From Chaunax sp. Z400 (Eukaryota > Chordata > Actinopteri > Lophiiformes > Chaunacidae): DNA of 64,000 nt. Location of the stretch: contig JBAGJB010000231.1 of assembly GCA_037577475.1 (NCBI GenBank), positions 1 to 64,000 on the forward strand, in the 5' to 3' direction. A model generated the notes under the pieces. That model had not been told where the DNA came from. It worked only from the letters and a program-made list of their open reading frames with translations, and searched no databases. The stretch's first letter is position 1. Every line of letters starts with the position of its first letter. Positions 59,731-64,000 of this stretch are shown one piece after another. The position numbers and the translations under genes are program-made.

Positions 59731-60960
59731 CGGACAAGTGTGGGTTAGGGGTTAGGGTTAGGGTTAGGGTTAGGGTTAAGGGGATAAAAACTCAATGGGG
59801 GCCCTACCCGGGTTGGTAACTTTTGAACGGAATGTCGTAGAGACTCGGGGATAAGCTCTTTCAACGGTTTTATGGGGTCTCCAAGAATGCCAGCGGGTAA
59901 ACCGAGTCTCTACGACTTACGGTTCCCGAGATATGACATGTATTTTTGGTGATTTTTGGAATGTTTGTATCTCGGGAACGGAAGGTCGTAGAGACTCGGG
60001 GATAAGCTCTTTCAATGGTTTTATGGGGTCTCCAAGAATGCCAGCGGGTAAACCGAGTCTCTACGACTTACGGTTCCCGAGATATGACATGTATTTTTGG
60101 TGATTTTTGGAATTTTTGTATCTCGGGAACGGAAGGTCGTAGAGACTCGTGGAGAAGTCTGGCGTGTTCAGAGACCACGAATTATGTCCGACGGATCAGG
60201 GTCCCGAGTCTCTACGACCTTCCGTTCCCGAGTTATACTCAAGTTTATTTTCCCATTGAAGTGAATGGGGTTTGGTTCGCCTATAGTGAATGTGTGTATC
60301 TCGGAAACGGAAGGTCGTAGAGACTCGGGACCAACGTCCGTCTAGGGGTTTATGTGGTCTCTGAGAACACCAGTCTTTGTCCCGAGTCTGTGCGACCTTC
60401 CTTTCCCGAGATATGACATGTCCAGTAGGGGCGTATTTTGAATGTCTGTATCTCGGGAACGGAAGGTCGTAGAGACTTTGGGATAAGCTCTTTCAATGGT
60501 TTTATGGGGTCTCCAAGAATGCCAGCGGGTAAACCGAGTCTCTACGACTTACGGTTCCCGAGATATGACATGTATTTTTGGTGATTTTTGGAATTTTTGT
60601 ATCTCGGGAACGGAAGGTCGTAGAGACTCGTGGAGAAGTCTGGCGTGTTCAGAGACCACGAATTATGTCGGACGGATCATGGTCCCGAGTCTCTACGACC
60701 TTCCGTTCCCGAGTTATACTCAAGTTTATTTTCCCATTGAAGTGAATGGGGTTTGGTTCGCCTATAGTGAATGTGTGTATCTCGGAAACGGAAGGTCGTA
60801 GAGACTCGGGACCAACGTCCGTCTAGGGGTTTATGTGGTCTCTGAGAACACCAGTCTTTGTCCCGAGTCTGTGCGACCTTCCTTTCCCGAGATATGACAT
60901 GTCCAGTAGGGGCGTATTTTGAATGTCTGTATCTCGGGAACGGAAGGTCGTAGAGACTCG
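59731..60960 (+). repeat. Block D45: D-B-B-C-A-B-C-A
   Basis: Starts: D59731, B59848, B59999, C60150, A60328, B60480, C60631, A60809. Gamma D and first B, but the second B is ordinary (GGGATAAGC, GCCAGCGGG), unlike the other three doublets. A60328 ends GAGACTTTG in the R arm. C60150 has ATCAGGG. Confidence 0.95.
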
Positions 60961-61887
60961 CGGACAAGTGTGGGTTAGGGGTTAGGGTTAGGGTTAGGGT
61001 TAGGGTTAAGGGGATAAAAACTCAATGGGGGCCCTACCCGGGTTGGTAACTTTTGAACGGAAGGTCGTAGAGACTCGGGGATAAGCTCTTTCAACGGTTT
61101 TATGGGGTCTCCAAGAACGTCAGCAGGTAAACCGAGTCTCTACGATTTACGGTTCCCGAGATATGACATGTATTTTTGGTGATTTTTGGAATTTTTGTAT
61201 CTCGGGAACGGAAGGTCGTAGAGACTCGGGGAGAAGTCTGGCGTGTTCAGAGACCACGAATTATGTCCAACGGATCATGGTCCCGAGTCTCTACGACCTT
61301 CCGTTCCCGAGTTATACTCAAGTTTATTTTCCCATTGAAGTGAATGGGGTTTGGTTCGCCTATAGTGAATGTGTGTATCTCGGAAACGGAAGGTCGTAGA
61401 GACTCGGGCCCAACGTCTGTCTAGGGGTTTATGTGGTCTCTGAGAACACCAGTCTTTGTCCCGAGTCTGTGCGACCTTCCTTTCCCGAGATATGACATGT
61501 CCAGTAGGGGCGTATTTTGAATGTCTGTATCTCGGGAACGGAAGGTCGTAGAGACTCGTGGAGAAGTCTGGCGTGTTCAGAGACCACGAATTATGTCGGA
61601 CGGATCATGGTCCCGAGTCTCTACGACCTTCCGTTCCCGAGTTATACTCAAGTTTATTTTCCCATTGAAGTGAATGGGGTTTGGTTCGCCTATAGTGAAT
61701 GTGTGTATCTCGGAAACGGAAGGTCGTAGAGACTCGGGACCAACGTCCGTCTAGGGTTTATGTGGTCTCTGAGAACACCAGTCTTTGTCCCGAGTCTGTG
61801 CGACCTTCCTTTCCCGAGATATGACATGTCCAGTAGGGGCGTATTTTGAATGTCTGTATCTCGGGAACGGAAGGTCGTAGAGACTCG
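60961..61887 (+). repeat. Block D46: D-Bd-C-A-C-A
   Basis: Starts: D60961, B61078, C61229, A61407, C61559, A61737. Beta haplotype. A61737 is 151 bp because CTAGGG has lost one G. Confidence 0.95.
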
Positions 61888-62966
61888 CGGACAAGTGTGG
61901 GTTAGGGGTTAGGGTTAGGGTTAGGGTTAGGGTTAAGGGGATAAAAACTCAATGGGGGCCCTACCCGGGTTGGTAACTTTTGAACGGAAGGTCGTAGAGA
62001 CTCGGGGATAAGCTCTTTCAATGGTTTTATGGGGTCTCCAAGAACGTCAGCAGGTAAACCGAGTCTCTACGATTTACGGTTCCCGAGATATGACATGTAT
62101 TTTTGGTGATTTTTGGAATTTTTGTATCTCGGGAACGGAAGGTCGTAGAGACTCGTGGAGAAGTCTGGCGTGTTCAGAGACCACGAATTATGTCGGACGG
62201 ATCATGGTCCCGAGTCTCTACGACCTTCCGTTCCCGAGTTATACTCAAGTTTATTTTCCCATTGAAGTGAATGGGGTTTGGTTCGCCTATAGTGAATGTG
62301 TGTATCTCGGAAACGGAAGGTCGTAGAGACTCGGGACCAACGTCCGTCTAGGGTTTTATGTGGTCTCTGAGAACACCAGTCTTTGTCCCGAGTCTGTGCG
62401 ACCTTCCTTTCCCGAGATATGACATGTCCAGTAGGGGCGTATTTTGAATGTCTGTATCTCGGGAACGGAAGGTCGTAGAGACTCGGGGATAAGCTCTTTC
62501 AATGGTTTTATGGGGTCTCCAAGAATGCCAGCGGGTAAACCGAGTCTCTACGACTTACGGTTCCCGAGATATGACATGTATTTTTGGTGATTTTTGGAAT
62601 TTTTGTATCTCGGGAACGGAAGGTGGTAGAGACTCGTGGAGAAGTCTGGCGTGTTCAGAGACCACGAATTATGTCGGACGGATCATGGTCCCGAGTCTCT
62701 ACGACCTTCCGTTCCCGAGTTATACTCAAGTTTATTTTCCCATTGAAGTGAATGGGGTTTGGTCCGCCTATAGTGAATGTGTGTATCTCGGAAACGGAAG
62801 GTCGTAGAGACTCGGGACCAACGTCCGTCTAGGGGTTTATGTGGTCTCTGAGAACACCAGTCTTTGTCCCGAGTCTGTGCGACCTTCCTTTCCCGAGATA
62901 TGACATGTCCAGTAGGGGCGTATTTTGAATGTCTGTATCTCGGGAACGGAAGGTCGTAGAGACTCG
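61888..62966 (+). repeat. Block D47: D-Bd-C-A-B-C-A
   Basis: Starts: D61888, B62005, C62156, A62334, B62486, C62637, A62815. Bd has CAATGG with AACGTCAGCAGG. A62334 has CTAGGGTTTTATG. The R arm of B62486 reads GGAAGGTGGTAGAG. Confidence 0.94.
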
Positions 62967-63715
62967 CGGACAAGTGTGGGTTAGGGGTTAGGGTTAGGGT
63001 TAGGGTTAGGGTTAAGGGGATAAAAACTCAATGGGGGCCCTACCCGGGTTGGTAACTTTTGAACGGAAGGTCGTAGAGACTCGGGGATAAGCTCTTTCAA
63101 TGGTTTTATGGGGTCTCCAAGAACGTCAGCAGGTAAACCGAGTCTCTACGATTTACGGTTCCCGAGATATGACATGTATTTTTGGTGATTTTTGGAATTT
63201 TTGTATCTCGGGAACGGAAGGTCGTAGAGACTCGTGGAGAAGTCTGGCGTGTTCAGAGACCACGAATTATGTCGGACGGATCATGGTCCCGAGTCTCTAC
63301 GACCTTCCGTTCCCGAGTTATACTCAAGTTTATTTTCCCATTGAAGTGAATGGGGTTTGGTTCGCCTATAGTGAATGTGTGTATCTCGGAAACGGAAGGT
63401 CGTAGAGACTCGGGACCAACGTCCGTCTAGGGGTTTATGTGGTCTCTGAGAACACCAGTCTTTGTCCCGAGTCTGTGCGACCTTCCTTTCCCGAGATATG
63501 ACATGTCCAGTAGGGGCGTATTTTGAATGTCTGTATCTCGGGAACGGAAGGTCGTAGAGACTCGGGGATAAGCTCTTTCAATGGTTTTATGGGGTCTCCA
63601 AGAATGCCAGCGGGTAAACCGAGTCTCTACGACTTACGGTTCCCGAGATATGACATGTATTTTTGGTGATTTTTGGAATTTTTGTATCTCGGGAACGGAA
63701 GGTCGTAGAGACTCG
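62967..63715 (+). repeat. Block D48: D-Bd-C-A-B
   Basis: Starts: D62967, B63084, C63235, A63413, B63565. Beta haplotype with CAATGG in Bd, and C63235 is TGGAGAAG with TCGGACGG. It is 749 bp like the gamma D-B-B-C-A blocks, but the order differs. Confidence 0.94.
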
Positions 63716-64000
63716 CGGACAAGTGTGGGTTAGGGGTTAGGGTTAGGGTTAGGGTTAGGGTTAAGGGGATAAAAACTCAATCGGGGCCCTACCCGGGTTG
63801 GTAACTTTTGAACGGAAGGTCGTAGAGACTCGGGGATAAGCTCTTTCAACGGTTTTATGGGGTCTCCAAGAACGTCAGCAGGTAAACCGAGTCTCTACGA
63901 CTTACGGTTCCCGAGATATGACATGTATTTTTGGTGATTTTTGGAATTTTTGTATCTCGGGAACAGAAGGTCGTAGAGACTCGTGGAGAAGTCTGGCGTG
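63716..64000 (+). repeat. Block D49, cut by the window edge: D-Bd-partial C
   Basis: Starts: D63716, B63833, C63984 (17 bp inside the window). Alpha haplotype with AACAGAAGG in Bd and a TGGAGAAG start of C, as in blocks D1 and D27. The array clearly continues beyond the window. Confidence 0.93.

Larger units (their letters stand above)
1..64000. repeat. Four-module satellite array with embedded telomeric repeats, filling the window
   Basis: Every base falls into one of four modules in head-to-tail orientation. The hand count is 125 A (152 bp), 114 B (151 bp), 124 complete C (178 bp) and 49 D (33 of 117 bp, 9 of 111, 4 of 123, 3 of 116), plus 24 bp of partial modules at the edges. Seven modules carry small deletions: B8046 -1, B11344 -1, C5864 -2, A6370 -2, A27057 -1, C40257 -2 and A61737 -1. 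The sum is exactly 64,000, which checks the segmentation. No unique sequence, inversion, transposon, RNA gene or coding gene is visible. Telomeric TTAGGG inside D makes a eukaryotic subtelomeric or heterochromatic location likely. The satellite family itself is not one I recognise. Confidence 0.97.

Noticed and set aside
1..64000. rRNA, 5S, tRNA or histone gene repeats
   Set aside because: No module resembles conserved rRNA or tRNA sequence, no internal promoter boxes of polymerase III genes were recognised, and no long open frame is present.
1..64000. Retroelement or transposase remains hidden in the array
   Set aside because: The tiling accounts for every base with the four modules, leaving no room for an inserted element.

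Overview
The whole 64,000-base window is one uninterrupted satellite DNA array with no recognisable gene. I segmented it end to end into four repeat modules, all on the same strand: A (152 bp), B (151 bp), C (178 bp) and D (usually 117 bp). My hand tiling gives 125 A, 114 B, 124 complete C and 49 D, plus a 7-bp partial module at the left edge and a 17-bp partial C at the right edge. These lengths, with seven small deletions totalling 10 bp, add up to exactly 64,000.

Modules A, B and C share one plan: a 55-bp spacer, a 29-bp left arm (L), a loop (39, 38 or 65 bp) and a 29-bp right arm (R). R is the reverse complement of L, with 2 to 3 mismatches depending on the module. The array is therefore a long alternation L-loop-R-spacer-L-loop-R. 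Module D has no L arm. It carries a block of vertebrate/fungal-type telomere repeat (TTAGGG, always on the + strand), a GC-rich tail and a shortened R arm.

Module order is restricted. C is always followed by A, and D is always followed by B. A is followed by B (61 times), C (33) or D (31). B is followed by C (92), D (18) or B (4). The array can thus be read as fixed 330-bp C-A cassettes joined by five kinds of linker: none, B, D-B, B-D-B, or D-B-B. On top of this sit local higher-order repeats (481, 811, about 1,079 and about 1,409 bp). There are also larger duplications recognised by shared private variants at offsets of 1,622, 2,158, 2,314, 2,599, 2,633, 3,298, 4,489, 7,022, 12,483, 35,266 and about 38,716 bp.

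The window points to a eukaryote with TTAGGG telomeres, probably a subtelomeric, pericentromeric or other heterochromatic block. TTAGGG is shared by animals, many fungi and several protist and algal groups, so the sequence alone does not identify the organism. The CpG-rich arms are well preserved, which argues against long-term decay by methylation or for very recent homogenisation. The open reading frames are by-products of low-divergence repetition and I annotate none of them as genes.

Naming used below: blocks are numbered by their D module (D1 to D49) and run from that D to the base before the next D. Bd is the B subtype found directly after D. Three linked D-Bd haplotypes are called alpha, beta and gamma.
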